The notes beneath the pieces were generated by a model that worked only from the letters and a program-made list of their open reading frames with translations, was not told the origin of the DNA and searched no databases. Positions 34,014 through 44,756 of a stretch of DNA of 64,000 nucleotides are shown one piece after another. How positions within the stretch are numbered: the first letter of the stretch is position 1; each line of letters starts with the position of its first letter. This DNA comes from Adiantum capillus-veneris. Lineage: Eukaryota > Streptophyta > Polypodiopsida > Polypodiales > Pteridaceae. The position numbers and the translations under genes are program-made. Location: the NCBI GenBank assembly GCA_014529385.2, contig CM043956.1:90846721-90910720 (forward strand). The letters are read 5' to 3'.

Positions 34014-37000
34014 TCAGTGCTTTGGCCGTTGATGTGGCTCCAATGAAGCAAGTGTTGCTGAAAAACTTCTTGTTCGAAGGACTGCTTCCAGTGCTTCTTG
34101 ATGCTGTCTGAATGGATTTTCAGATAATGTGTGTTGGTATGCTACGTACCGTGCCTTGAGGTCCTTCGCCATGGGATGGAAAATCCTTGAGTCAATTTCG
34201 AAGAATCCTGTGAGACGAAGGCCTCTTCGAATGTCTGCAAATAGTGTGAGGGCAGGTACATTAGCCTGGAGTACATGGCCATCAATATGTGTCGTGGTGG
34301 TGAATCTTGTAGATTCCAACAGATGCCTCTGTGCCACCTTCCAAGAACAGATTCCACAAATGATCATCGCCTTCAGTGTCTTTAAACACCTGGATGCAGG
34401 TGACGATCATTTGGGCTATCTTTACTAGCATTTGACATGCCAAGTCGGGGACATCCCGCAGCAATGTGACCGTCGAATTCAGTGTGTTGACCATGTAGGC
34501 TACGGTAGGGGGTTGCGGCACTGTCAAGACTAGGTAATTCAGTTTTTGTGGCCTTGAGCCTTTCCATGTGGTGAACTCCTTCCAAGTGCGTCGTAGAGGG
34601 ACTAGGCAGAATGTAGGATCTATTTGTATATGTTGAGGAGCGTTGTGGTAATTGGTTAGATCCTATGGCCGTTTGTCCAACCACTTCTGCCTCCACTTGG
34701 GGTGGTCATCGACAAGCATCTGAGCTTCTTCCGCTGTTAGTGCAATGCCTTCGTAACCCCCATCTTTGTTTTGTGGCAAGGCTGGCCGCATCTTTTCTTT
34801 CCACAAAATTGCTTCATGGCATAGCAGAGGAAACGGGAGGTACTCATGGCCAAATCCTTCCACTTGCTCTTCTGGTTGTAAGTATGCCACGGCTGCTGAC
34901 TCCATTATCTTCTTTTCATAGAGAATGTACTCCTTTGCTGGCCCCTCTGGCATGTCCTGAATGCTCTCATTGAGCTCATCTCTTATATCCATGTCTGGCC
35001 CTTCAAACTCATGCTCCTGTTGCCCTTGGTGTGATGTTCCAGGCAAATCTGGCACTTGTTGTCCGGGCAGCAGTTGTGGTTGACTTTGGTCTTTGTCTGC
35101 TTTGATTTGTTGTTGAAAAAGCAGATCTTCTTTTTCCTTTAGCAGTGTGTCACCGATCTGTTTTTGAATCTGTCGTTCGGCGCTTGCTTGAGCTAGTTGC
35201 TGCTCCAGTTCTTTTAGCTTTAGCTCATTCGTTGTAGTCTAAGCCACCATTCCTGATACGAGCAGCTGTCTTTGAAGCTTTTCTTGCTCTAGCTCCGCTT
35301 TTAGTGCCGCTATAGTGTTCACTACTTTGGCATCGTCAGATGTGGAGACCAATGCCCCAGCAGGTTCCTGATTCGCCATCAACGTTGTGAGAGTGCCTTT
35401 GACAGTATTGTATGAACTGCTAAGTCTCTGAAATCTTGTGCTCTCGTAGGAAAGCTGCTCCGTTGCTTTCTATACTCTTGCCATCAATTCTTGGCACTCC
35501 TTTTCTTTGGCGGTCAAGTCTGTCCTGACGTCCACCAAGTCTTTGATCAGAGACTGAGCCTGCTGTTGCTCAAGGTCTCTTTCCTCCGTTGTGCATTCTA
35601 GTTGTGCCCTCAGGCTTTCTAACTCCTCTTGCCCAGATGCTTGCTTTTTTTGGGCCTCCTGTATACCTGCCTTTCCTTTTCACTCAGCACCACGTGCTGA
35701 CACTGGAAATGTCGTTCTAATTCCCTTAGAGTCTGCTTGTAATCAAAACCAGCCATTGCCTGGCAGGCTTCGTGGTATCCGATTGCTTCTGTAGGAGGTA
35801 TAAACTCCTTTTTCGAGGTTGAAGGAGGAGGAGTTGGTTGTTTTTTGTTCGATGGAGAAGGTGGAGGAGAAGCAGATTTTGGCAAGGGAGGAGGAAATTT
35901 TTTAGGTGAGGGAGGAGGTGATTTGGGCGAGGGAGGAGGTGGGCTTGATTCTTCTCGTACATGCCTCTTTTTGGAAGTCTCTTCCCCTTGTTGCGAAGCA
36001 CATGCTTCCGCTTTTCTTTTCTTTAGAATCCTGATGATTCTTTGGTGGGTGAGATCCGCCGCCCTTCGCGCTTCCACATTCCTTTCTCTTTGGATCTTCT
36101 TTAGCTGCTCCGCCTGGTTTGTTTCATCAGCCGCGTCTTTCTCCTTCGTTCCTTCAGTGGACTGCGAAGAAATGTCCACTTCCCCAGCCTTTTGCTCTGC
36201 TTCTAACCTTTGCTTCTCCGTGCATATACAAATTGCATTTTCTATCATTTCTTGCCTTTCCCTCTCGAATCTTCTTTTTTGTGTTTGTTGTGTTGCAGCT
36301 GCTCTAGCCTGTTTGTCAGCCCGTAACTTGGTTCTTCTTTCCTCGACTCTTTGTTGAGCTTCCGCATATGTTTTTTGCAGGTCCGACTGCGGTACTGCAC
36401 TTCTCTCCCTTCTTTTTCTCTCGAGCGGCTTTGTGGAGTCTTCCTCCTCGCTTTCTTCAAACTCTGATGGCCCTTTGTCTTTCGACTCTTGAGATTTTCC
36501 TTCATCATCTGTATCCATTTTTTCTTCATCACTCGAGATTTTGTTTATGGCCTTTGCTGAGCGCGATGATGTCGCACTAGGGGTCGTCCTTACGGAATGA
36601 GAAACCAGCTTTGATTTCTGGATCAGGTCCGTTTGAGAACTGGAAGCTGGCAAATCTTCGATCATTCCCAAAGCCTGGTATGCTATTCTGGTTAGCATCG
36701 TCCCTGCGTTCATGTAGATTTTGTTTTTTGCCGAGATTTTCAAATTTACTTCGATCAGGTTTTCCAAAATGTAAGAACCGTAGTCGCAGCGAATGGTTCT
36801 ATTTTTGGCTGTCGCTAGAGCCATGACCACGGCAATGTGCAGGATTGGCTCGGTGTATCGAGGAGGCTTCTGTACTCTGAAATGCTGAGAGATCAATCTC
36901 ATCGGCAATTCTAGCTCTCCATATATCATGTCACTGTATTTGTATTTATTTCCTTTTGCTTTGACGAATGCCTTCTCATTATCTAGTGACTTTGTCTTTG

Positions 37001-37510
37001 CCAGCAAATCGTGTTGCCCTGGGAGGAAATGCAAAGCTTTGTTGATGATTTCTTTCGTGATCTTTACTTTCACCTTCGATCCATCCTTATCCGTGAGCAT
37101 TGCCTGCCCATCATATTGTATCGAGCTCATGAGCTTGTGGGCCCTCGTGTAATCTGTTCCCCATGGCTGTAATCTGAAAAATTGCTCCAAGTGTACAGCT
37201 CTCACTGCCTCTACTACCTCCGACCTTCGGGGGAGGTTCCATATCTCTCGTGGCATGATAGTTGTCTTTACCAAGTCACCATCAGCATCCATAAACTTTG
37301 AGATGAATATGTGGGCAGGGATTTGAGCAAGTATTTCATCCGAGATGTGAGCCTTTTCATTTGTAGCGAGCTCCTCCACTTCTTATGGTGCTGCTGTCCA
37401 CTGCCTTTCTTTCTTTTGGCGAGGCATTCCATGTCAGGAGAATCACAAGCTGTCAGGATTTTCCCTTTGCAATCAATCGCATTTAGACTTTTAGTAAAAA
37501 AAAAATTCAA
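34014..37510 (-). CDS. Element A accessory gene (env-position ORF, ~1100 codons)
   Basis: The longest intact piece, 37379-35619, is 586 codons. It opens with a conserved domain (DYTRAHKLMSSIQYDGQAML, VKVKITKEIINKALHFL, then HFRVQKPPRYTEPILHIAVV) that element B matches (EVVITKKIVVEALKLP, HFLSKKPPRYTTP). Next come an acidic serine-rich stretch, a long Arg/Glu helix with nuclear-signal-like basic runs (LERKRRERS), and a proline-rich section (PPPPSPKSPPPSPKKFPPP). A frameshift near 35650 leads to coiled coil (35640-35100, several stops), and then the C-terminal domain 35055-34014 with PDLACQMLVKIAQMIVTCIQ. No signal peptide or membrane span is seen, so it is not an obvious envelope protein. Nuclear or RNA/DNA-binding roles are possible but unproven. 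The N-terminal domain faintly recalls the plant transposon-associated proteins found in some gypsy 3' ORFs. Confidence 0.65.
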
Positions 37511-37634
37511 AAGTTAAAATTGATCATAACTTGAACAAATGTCATCCATTCTTGTCCATATTTCACCAGTGGGACTAGGAAGACTAGAGCTATGACTGAT
37601 TAAAATCTGAGCCAATTCTGGAGCTGAGGTACAC

Positions 37635-37646
37635 CGATCGCGATCG
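37635..37646 (+). repeat. Palindrome CGATCGCGATCG, spacer copy 1
   Basis: Perfect 12 bp, with GTAC on both sides two bases out, giving GTACNN-core-NNGTAC. Confidence 0.85.
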
Positions 37647-37901
37647 TAGTACAGAGGCCAAAATTAGATTTGATCACATGAGTGGGATGTTGATAGTTGG
37701 AAGGTCATTTTGGTCCACTCTGTGTTTCATTTGAACCACTTTTGAGTTTACAGGTCCCAATTCTGGGTTACAAGGAAGTTTTGGACTAGACTTTGTCTTT
37801 TTATGAGTTTTTGATGTCCAAATGGCTTGAAACTTGGTTGGTGACTTGAACAAGATGTATACAAGGGATCTGATAGGTTTAGGTCAAAATTTGATGCTGA
37901 A

Positions 37902-37925
37902 GTACACCGATCGCGATCAGTGTTC
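37902..37925 (+). repeat. Palindrome, spacer copy 2
   Basis: Centre GATCGCGATC with matching ACAC/GTGT arms; 10 of 12 base pairs fit over 24 bp. Confidence 0.75.
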
Positions 37926-38640
37926 TGTGGCTTTTTTTGGTAAAAACTAGATGGTCATGGACCCCTATGCCTGCCTAGCCCACTGATGATTTATTTCCAA
38001 GTTTGGACTTAAAATGAACAAATTAGAGCAATTTTCCACTGTTTGACCATATTTTACTAAGTCTAACCATATTGGGTTTTTCTGATGAAATTTGGTTGGA
38101 TCCTGGAGTTAGTTGAAGTTAGTTTTAGAGCTCCCACTGCTTCCATGAGGTTCTGCTACCATCAGCCTACTCCATTGTTTGATTTTGACTTGATCAGGCA
38201 CTTTATACCTTGTCTTAGGAGGTTTTCCAGATTTGTGCATTTTTCAGGCATTCCTTGGATATCCATGTGATACTTGAGCATCTCAAGTCACCTTTTGGTC
38301 TTTGGCATTGGTTCGGTTCCAATTCCATCTTTGTGTGATCATTCAAGACTGAAATGGCCATATTTGTACTTGTAGGAGCTTCTGAGATCCATTCGAGGTT
38401 TTCAACAACTGTTCTGACTCTTAGTCGGACAAGTGTACCTTTCAAACCATCCATCATTATTTTTAACCGGATTTTGGTAGTTGTAGGTCAAATTTTCCCT
38501 TTTCGTTTGTGTTTGACAAATCAGGCCCATTCCATGAGCAAAATTTGTGCATTTTCCTCGAAAATTCAAGAGAGTGTACTTTTAATTGAGTTCCAAGCCT
38601 AGGCCAAATCAAAAGTTGCAAAACCTGCATCTGGGGGCAC

Positions 38641-38652
38641 CGATCGCGATCG
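38641..38652 (+). repeat. Palindrome CGATCGCGATCG, spacer copy 3
   Basis: Perfect 12 bp core; arms degenerate; followed by CATAGAGGCCAAAATT as in copy 1. Confidence 0.85.
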
Positions 38653-39701
38653 TACCATAGAGGCCAAAATTGATTTTGAGACCATCAGATTGTAGGCGAG
38701 GCTGAGGGGAGGTGTTTTGCATGTTCTGTCCCAAATTTTGTCAGTGAGGGATCGGTGTACCAACACCAAATTGTGATTTGACCAAATGGATTTGTTCCTG
38801 ACCTTGTGGGGAGCACATTGATGTGTTCTGTGCCTGAAAAAAGTTTTGTTTGGATGCCTCTAAGGGCCCTTGACCTCTTTGACCCGATCCGACTTTGATT
38901 TGATCCCTTCGATCGTTTGTGCAATGATTCACGCTTGCATGCGTAATAGACTTGATCTTTACTTGATAAGGAACATACCTGTGAAATCTAGTGTGAAATG
39001 TTGGCTCCGATCGTCCGTACGGGGTAGAAACGTGGCAGCTCGCTCTAGGTCAAGAAGCTCTCTCCTTCTCTCTCAAAATGTGAAAATGAACAATGAGCTA
39101 GAATTTGGCCTACCTGGCCTATATCTTCCCGAGATTTTCGTGACACAGGGCTGATTTTCTTCACCTTTGATCCCGATATAATCTGCATACCACCTGTGGG
39201 TCGAACCGCTTGTCATTCCGGCGTCGTATGACCATTTGATGCGATTTTGGCGAAATGTAGTCATGATCATTAAGGTTGAAATTCGACATCTCCGGATTAA
39301 CTTCATATCTTCCATGCTTGATAACCTTATCATGATACTTTGACGTTTGCTTCCAGAACTTGATTCCGACACTTGTGAGCGAGATTTTTTTATTTTTGAT
39401 GTTTTATTAACAAAAATCAAACAAAATAAATTGAAAATACTTATTAACTGGCAAAAATTAGCCAAAATTATTATACTCACCCCTAAGCATATATTTTCTC
39501 TAGAAGCATCCCAATGTTCCGGATTTTGTCATTACAGCTCATTATTATGTTGGTCGGATGATACAAAAACGCTAAAAATGCCAAGTTTTGATCGAATATT
39601 TTCAAAATTGAACTCTAAATAATGAAAAAACACACACATTATGTACATGTATACACGTTGGACCCCTTAATGGCCCTGACTGTTGTTAGATTCATCAATT
39701 A

Positions 39702-39715
39702 CTCCCCCCTTCCTT
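39702..39715 (-). other. Second (internal) polypurine tract of element A
   Basis: AAGGAAGGGGGGAG, identical over 14 bases to the 3' polypurine tract, ~40 bp after the pol stop and before the spacer. It is followed by TAATTGATG rather than an LTR. It could serve as a central polypurine tract for extra plus-strand priming. Confidence 0.65.
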
Positions 39716-39755
39716 GTCTGGTCCTGGACGAAGGTTGTGTGCATGTGCATGGGTG

Positions 39756-41141
39756 TTAAAATCTGTGTCTATGCATGGCCTTGTAATGTGGCCCTATTCT
39801 GATGTTTGAGACAATGCGTTGGGTAACAAGTTGATGTGCAAGATGCGGGGATTGAATGTAGTTTTCAGTGGCTTTTGATGGTGAGGGTAGCTGTGTATGG
39901 AACAGAAGAGCTTGCAGTTGAATTGCCCTTTCCCTAATTGTTGGTGTTGTGATGGCAACTATTTTTGGAACCCATTTGTATGCGGTTTGTTGCATCTTTA
40001 TAGATTCTGCTTTAGTTTTCACAAGTTTCCAATGCCATTTTGGAGGTTCAGGCTTCTTGTTTTGAGTTTTGGTTTTCCTTTCAAGCTCTATCGCCAAATC
40101 ATTTGTTTTTTCCAGTTTTGGTTTCCATTTCCACTCCGGAGTAACTCCTGAAGGTATTTGAGATGATGCTGCTTCCGTCTGGATTTTGTCTTTAGGTAGC
40201 CATATCTTGCTCGGTTTGTTGGTCAGCAATCTTTTCTTTATCCATACTTTCCGAATAACCTTTTGTGGTGTTATTGGCTGATTAGCCGGTTGTTTTTTGT
40301 CGATGGGGATACTCGGCCACGAGTGATATGATATGGCGAATGGAGTCATGTACACGTTAGAGTCATGTGTGTACCTTAACGCATGTTCTGACCATTCAGT
40401 GACTTCATTGTACGTTCTCATCCATGGAACTCCCAAGCATATTGATTCTCTGATTTCTCTGTCTTTCATTACGAAAAATTGATGAGGACAACTATTTCCA
40501 TCAAGATTGATTGGTAAGTTTACTATCCCCAATGTTGACATTGTTGCACCGTTCGCGGCTTGTAGATTGCGTGTGGATTGCACGAGGGGTTCATCTGTAA
40601 GCATCTTGTAAGTGGATAAATTGACCACATTTACTCTTTCTCCTGTGTCAATCAATGCTGGTTGATATCTGCCATGCGGAAGTCTGACATTGATGCGAAC
40701 ATCGATTCCTGTTTCCCATTGCTCATCAATTTGAATTATGAACAAAGGAATTTGAGCCATATCTGCTGGTTGAGGAAGTCTTTGTTGTTGTAAGGTTTGT
40801 TTTCGTTTTAAGATCCTGACTTTGGCCTCCTCCTGCGCTTGAACTTTTGTCTCCTTGACTTTGTTCTTGCGCTCTTTTGCAGCGTGTATTTTCGCAAGCA
40901 TCTCTGTGGTTAGTGGTATGTTGTATTTCTTTAGTCTGCAACCACTAATCCAATTAGGCATTTCCTCTCCCTCTAATGTTGCAAGTTTAATGGCATCGCT
41001 AGATGATATGTCATGAATCACACAGGGTCCATTGCCTCGCTTTTTGAGTTTCCGAGAATGTTGTTTCAGGGTATACATTAAAACGTAATCCCCATTAGCA
41101 AATTCCTTGCTAATAACATGTTGATCAAAGAATGATTTCAT
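39756..41141 (-). CDS. Element A integrase C-terminal domain plus second retropepsin-like domain
   Basis: A 461-codon frame. Residues ~1-73 are the integrase C-terminal (GPY/F-type) domain: GDYVLMYTLKQHSRKLKK, GPCVIHDIS, then PNWISGCRLKKY. After a charged linker, residues ~145-245 look like a monomeric aspartic protease: IDVRINVRLPHGRYQPALID, with the Asp-Thr-Gly triad at residues 165-167 (nt 40649-40641), VNVVNLSTYKML, and CLGVPWM at 235-241 in place of the usual ILG..F motif. The remainder is basic and Trp/Lys-rich (WIKKRLL, PKWHWKLVKTK). A TGA at 41144-41142 separates it from the integrase core in the same frame, likely a point mutation. Element A also has the standard protease before RT, so this would be a second one. 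Element B carries the same domain. Confidence 0.7.
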   Translation of the reverse strand: MKSFFDQHVISKEFANGDYVLMYTLKQHSRKLKKRGNGPCVIHDISSSDAIKLATLEGEEMPNWISGCRLKKYNIPLTTEMLAKIHAAKERKNKVKETKVQAQEEAKVRILKRKQTLQQQRLPQPADMAQIPLFIIQIDEQWETGIDVRINVRLPHGRYQPALIDTGERVNVVNLSTYKMLTDEPLVQSTRNLQAANGATMSTLGIVNLPINLDGNSCPHQFFVMKDREIRESICLGVPWMRTYNEVTEWSEHALRYTHDSNVYMTPFAISYHSWPSIPIDKKQPANQPITPQKVIRKVWIKKRLLTNKPSKIWLPKDKIQTEAASSQIPSGVTPEWKWKPKLEKTNDLAIELERKTKTQNKKPEPPKWHWKLVKTKAESIKMQQTAYKWVPKIVAITTPTIRERAIQLQALLFHTQLPSPSKATENYIQSPHLAHQLVTQRIVSNIRIGPHYKAMHRHRF

Positions 41142-41144
41142 GTT

Positions 41145-42104
41145 TCATTTTTGCACGTAGATTGATGCAACGGCTCTCAATCTAGTTTCATCCAGTTTTT
41201 CCAGGACATCTACTTGATTGGATAATTCATGGCCCGTCCATTCTAATTGGTTAGCGACCAGAAGCGTGGGGATAAGGAATTCAAGTGGTAAAATCACTTC
41301 AATTCCATAAACCATGTTGAACGGAGTCGTTCCGATCGACGTTTTGTAAGCTACTCTATATGCCCATAAACCTGAATGCAGCTTTTGATCCCAGTCAGCT
41401 CTCAATTCGCCAACAATTTTGGTGAGAATTGTCACCAAAATCTTATTCGTACTTTCTGCTTGGCCATTTGCTTGTGGGTGATAGGGAGCGGATTTCTTGT
41501 GAATTACCATGAATTCATCCAATAGGAATTCGATCACCTCATTGATGAAGTGAGTTCCTCTATCGCTCACTAGCTCAATTGGTAAGCCATATCTGGTGAA
41601 AATGTTCTCATACAAAAACTGTGTTGTCATTTTTGCATCATTTCTGGTTGTTGCTTTAGCTTCCACCCATTTTGTTAGATAATCTATTGCCACAATAATG
41701 TATTGAGCGTGCGTTTTGTATCCCGGAGGCACTATCGGTCCTACAAAATCTATTCCCCATTTCGCAAACGCTCTTGCCCCCATCATTGGCCTTAAGGACA
41801 TATCATTTCGTGCTCTAGGAATTTTTGTTTTCTGGAAATCGCCGCATCGTTTCACAAACTCTTCAGCGTCCATGAATAGTGTGGGCCACCATATGCCTGC
41901 AATAAGAATTTCTTTGGCCGTTTTGTCAGTTGAGAAATGTTCACCATCTTGTCTGCCGTGTGCTTGCTCTAAGATAGGAATGTATTTCTCTTCAGTCGCA
42001 CACATTCTTAATTGATTGTCTTTTCCCCTCTTGTAAAGAGTGTCCTCAATTATTACATAGTTTTCTGCCTCTTTCGTGATCGTTTTGATACGTGATCTAC
42101 TCAT
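41145..42104 (-). CDS. Element A integrase core with HHCC module 2
   Basis: 319 codons. HHCC zinc module 2: His49, His56 (EQAHGRQDGEHFS) and Cys87; the partner cysteine is replaced (CGDF). The DD35E catalytic core is complete: Asp119 in KWGIDFVG, Asp181 in VSDRGTHF, Glu217 in GQAEST, with 35 residues between the last two. WAYRVAYKTSIGTTPFNMVY is the usual following block. The frame ends in TGA, then the C-terminal domain continues in frame. The enzyme inserts cDNA into chromosomes. Upstream, in the same frame, lies an additional HHCC module. Confidence 0.85.
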   Translation of the reverse strand: MSRSRIKTITKEAENYVIIEDTLYKRGKDNQLRMCATEEKYIPILEQAHGRQDGEHFSTDKTAKEILIAGIWWPTLFMDAEEFVKRCGDFQKTKIPRARNDMSLRPMMGARAFAKWGIDFVGPIVPPGYKTHAQYIIVAIDYLTKWVEAKATTRNDAKMTTQFLYENIFTRYGLPIELVSDRGTHFINEVIEFLLDEFMVIHKKSAPYHPQANGQAESTNKILVTILTKIVGELRADWDQKLHSGLWAYRVAYKTSIGTTPFNMVYGIEVILPLEFLIPTLLVANQLEWTGHELSNQVDVLEKLDETRLRAVASIYVQK

Positions 42105-42199
42105 CCCTTCAGGCAGTATCCTAGTGGTGAGGTATTCAACAATGTAGTTACTCCATCAGAGTGCTACAGATAATCTGAATAGAGTCGCGTGCTCTATTG

Positions 42200-42602
42200 G
42201 CTTTTGAAGAGTGCATCTAACACAAGATTTGACATGTATATGAACACTATGTCGCATTTTTGGCCAATACACACCCATTCTCATCAATCTTTAATACATA
42301 TGTGCATGCCCATTGTGAATCCCCATTGTTTTTACATGAGCTTGGTTTAGGTACAATTCCCATTCACTCGATTCAACACAAAGCCTAAGGATTTGATCTG
42401 ATCCCTGTTTGTATAGCATGCCCGCCAACATTACCAATGATCTGGATGTTGCACTGGTAGATGGTTGTCTCGTCATATTCAATGACCCGATAGTCAGCAA
42501 AGGAATTACATCCTCGCTCCATCTTGGAACCATTTCTATGTTGAAAATATATGCATCTGGAAAATCATCATCAACTCCTACTGGGTTTTCTCCATGCATC
42601 AT
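42200..42602 (-). CDS. Element A linker and extra HHCC zinc module 1
   Basis: Frame 42602-42291 runs from the RNase H tail (DHLSRMMHGENP) to LYLNQAHVKTMGIHNGHA. After one in-frame TAA it continues RLMRMGVYWPKMRH to SCVRC. Spacing H-x6-H, then YWPKM, then C-x2-C matches the integrase N-terminal zinc domain. It lies ~90 residues before the second HHCC module. Element B has the same pair (AHIIVVGFHF ... KKCPQC, then HAHAGLAEGHF ... RRCDAC), so duplication predates their split. Confidence 0.7.
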
Positions 42603-42638
42603 TCTAGATAAATGATCCGCTCTTTGGTGTGTAGTTCC

Positions 42639-44681
42639 TTATTTGACTACTACCGTGAAGTCAAACTCAAGTAGTATGATTAACCATCGAACAATCCTCC
42701 CCGTACTGCAAGGCTTGTTTACTAAGTACAGCAGTGCTTGGTGATCAATGAAGAATACAAATTTATTGGAAAGTAAGTAGTGTCTAAACGTTTTCACCGC
42801 ATAGACCATACCAAATCCCTCCCTCTTAGTTGTTGTGTAATTCTTCTCTGTATTGTTCAGTTGTCTACTGGAGTAACTTATTGGAAAATCCATGTTGTTC
42901 TCTCCAGGTTGGGCAAGTATGCATCCTATTGCATACGCTTATGCATCTACGTGGATGTGAAATATCTTTTCCCAATCCGGAGCTTTCAAAATTGGAGCGA
43001 AAATTAACCTCTACTTCAAAGTTTGAAAAGCTTTCTCGCACTCCTCCGTCCACTCAAATTTAGTTATCAGCGCGTAAAGTGGTTTTGCAATTATAGCGTA
43101 TGAGTAGATAAATCTGCGATAATATCCATAATGGCCCATAAATGCCTGTACCTCTTTTACCTTTACTGGTCGTGGTAGATCAACAATGACGCTGATATTC
43201 TCCATGTTTGTCAAAATACCATTTTTTGACACTATATGTCCCAATATTTTTCCCTGTCTTACGATGAAGACACATTTCTCTGGATTCAGGAAAATCCGAT
43301 ACAGTCTGCATTTTTCGAACACCTTGGTCAAGTGCTCTATGTGCTCCAATCTTACAAGAGAGTGAACGTACAAGTCATCCATGTAAATTTCTAAGAACTG
43401 TCTTAGATATTCTTTAAAAGCATGACCCATCAGCCTTTGAAATGTGGCTGGTGCATTTGTTAAGCCAAAAGCCATTACCCGGAATGCAAAAATATCCCAT
43501 TTAGTTGCGAAATCCATTTTGTGCTGATCCTCTGGCTTTATTGCGAGTTGGTTGTAACCCGAAAAGCCATCTAAGAACCTAGAAGCCTCTTTTCCTGCCA
43601 CCCTTTCTATTACATGATCAGTAATGGGTAGGGGATAGTTGTCCCGAATTGTAGCAATGTTTACTTTCTTGAGATTGATGCACACTCTTAACTTTCCATT
43701 TTTCTTCAGGACCACCACAATCGGTGAAACCCAATCGGTGTGCTCAATTTCATAAATAAACTCTACCTCTTTAAGTTTATATATCTCCTCCTTGATCTTT
43801 TTTGCAAACGTTTCATTGTAAGTATGGGGACGTTGTCTGCTGGGTTTGGCGTCATTCTTAAGGGGTATTGTGTGTTGACGGATACTTGGATCCACCCCCT
43901 TAAGATCTTTGTATGACCATGCAAACACATCTCTATACTGTTTAAGAGTAGCTACCAAAAGCTCTTCCTCTTCTTCGGTAAGATCCGTGGCAATATATGC
44001 AGGTTTTGGATCTTCTTCTGGCTCCGCTAGATCTATTTGTTTGGCTTTTTCAGGACCGTCGTATGATGTACCCGGTTCCTTCAATTCCCTCATTGGTTGT
44101 TGCACTATGATTTTCCTATCTTGTATGGTATACTTCTTATAATGGAACGGTGCATCCATCTTGTCAGAACTCGTGTCCTCATTTGTTTCAAAGTCAGTCG
44201 TCCATATGTCTCTGAGGGTTCGCTTGAGCTTATTGTACTCCGTTTTCCTCTCTGTTTTGGTCATTCCAGACCCTTTTTTCCTCCCTTTATGCGACTTAGT
44301 CGTTCGCTTTTCGTGTCTGTTCTTCTTGTTATTTTTCCACGGTTTAGTTTCGATAAACCGGCCAGTGACCTCGTCTTTGACACAATCATCAGCTTTGACA
44401 AGCTTTAGATATCTCGTTCTATCATTGACAAGAGGCATCGGATTATGCTTATTCGTCCTTGATTTTCTTGTTCTCTTGGATTTATACCGCTCCTGTCGAC
44501 TAGGTTTTTGGTTAGTAAACTCATAAAATTTGTCCTGTCTCGACCTATATTTCATATTTGTCTCTGACGAACTTGATCTCTCATCATCAGCCTCTATCAA
44601 TTGGATTTGATCATCCAGTGATGGAAGGTCACCGCTTAGTGAATCCGTGAATTCCTCCTCTGTTCGATTCCTATCGTTCAC
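42639..44681 (-). CDS. pol: Element A reverse transcriptase and RNase H
   Basis: The 556-codon frame 44681-43011 holds a charged linker, then RT: EFIYEIEHTDWVSPIVVVLK, LRVCINLKKVN, FLDGFSGYNQLAI (near 43570), FAFRVMAFGLTNAPATFQRL and the catalytic YMDDLYVHS (near 43380), ending GKILGHIVSKNG and MGHYGYYRRFIYSYA. All motifs are present. After TAG (43011) and another stop near 42942 the frame continues as RNase H: ISYSSRQLNNTEKNYTTTKR, FRHYLLSNKFVFFIDHQALL. RT copies RNA into DNA; RNase H removes the template. The stops look like single substitutions. I see no second (archaeal-type) RNase H as in Tat elements. Confidence 0.85.
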
Positions 44682-44756
44682 TACAGATATCTCATCAATT
44701 ATTCTTTTACACTCGGTCTCAGGTGGTGGTTCTTCTTGTTCCTCGCTCTTCGATCC

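Larger units (their letters stand above)
37511..39701 (-). other. Element A spacer between pol and accessory gene, with palindromes
   Basis: 2.2 kb without a supported gene. It contains CGATCGCGATCG-type palindromes at 37635-37646, about 37902-37925 and 38641-38652. Each is preceded by a CTGGAGCTGAGGTAC-like phrase and followed by a GGCCAAAATT-like phrase. This shows they belong to diverged repeat units, the first two 273 bp apart. Near 38745 a half unit (GATCGGTGTACC) lacks the centre. Confidence 0.65.

Noticed and set aside
35845-36357. Plus-strand Gly-rich frame opposite the accessory gene
   Set aside because: It mirrors the proline-rich repeat on the real coding strand.
34014-37379. Accessory gene as a classical envelope gene
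   Set aside because: No signal peptide, membrane span or cysteine-rich ectodomain is visible; the product is charged, proline-rich and coiled-coil.
39660-39715. Internal polypurine tract as the true 3' end of element A with an LTR at 33-39.7 kb
   Set aside because: The bases after it do not match the LTR termini, whereas the tract at 33977-33990 abuts an LTR that pairs with 50214-51116.
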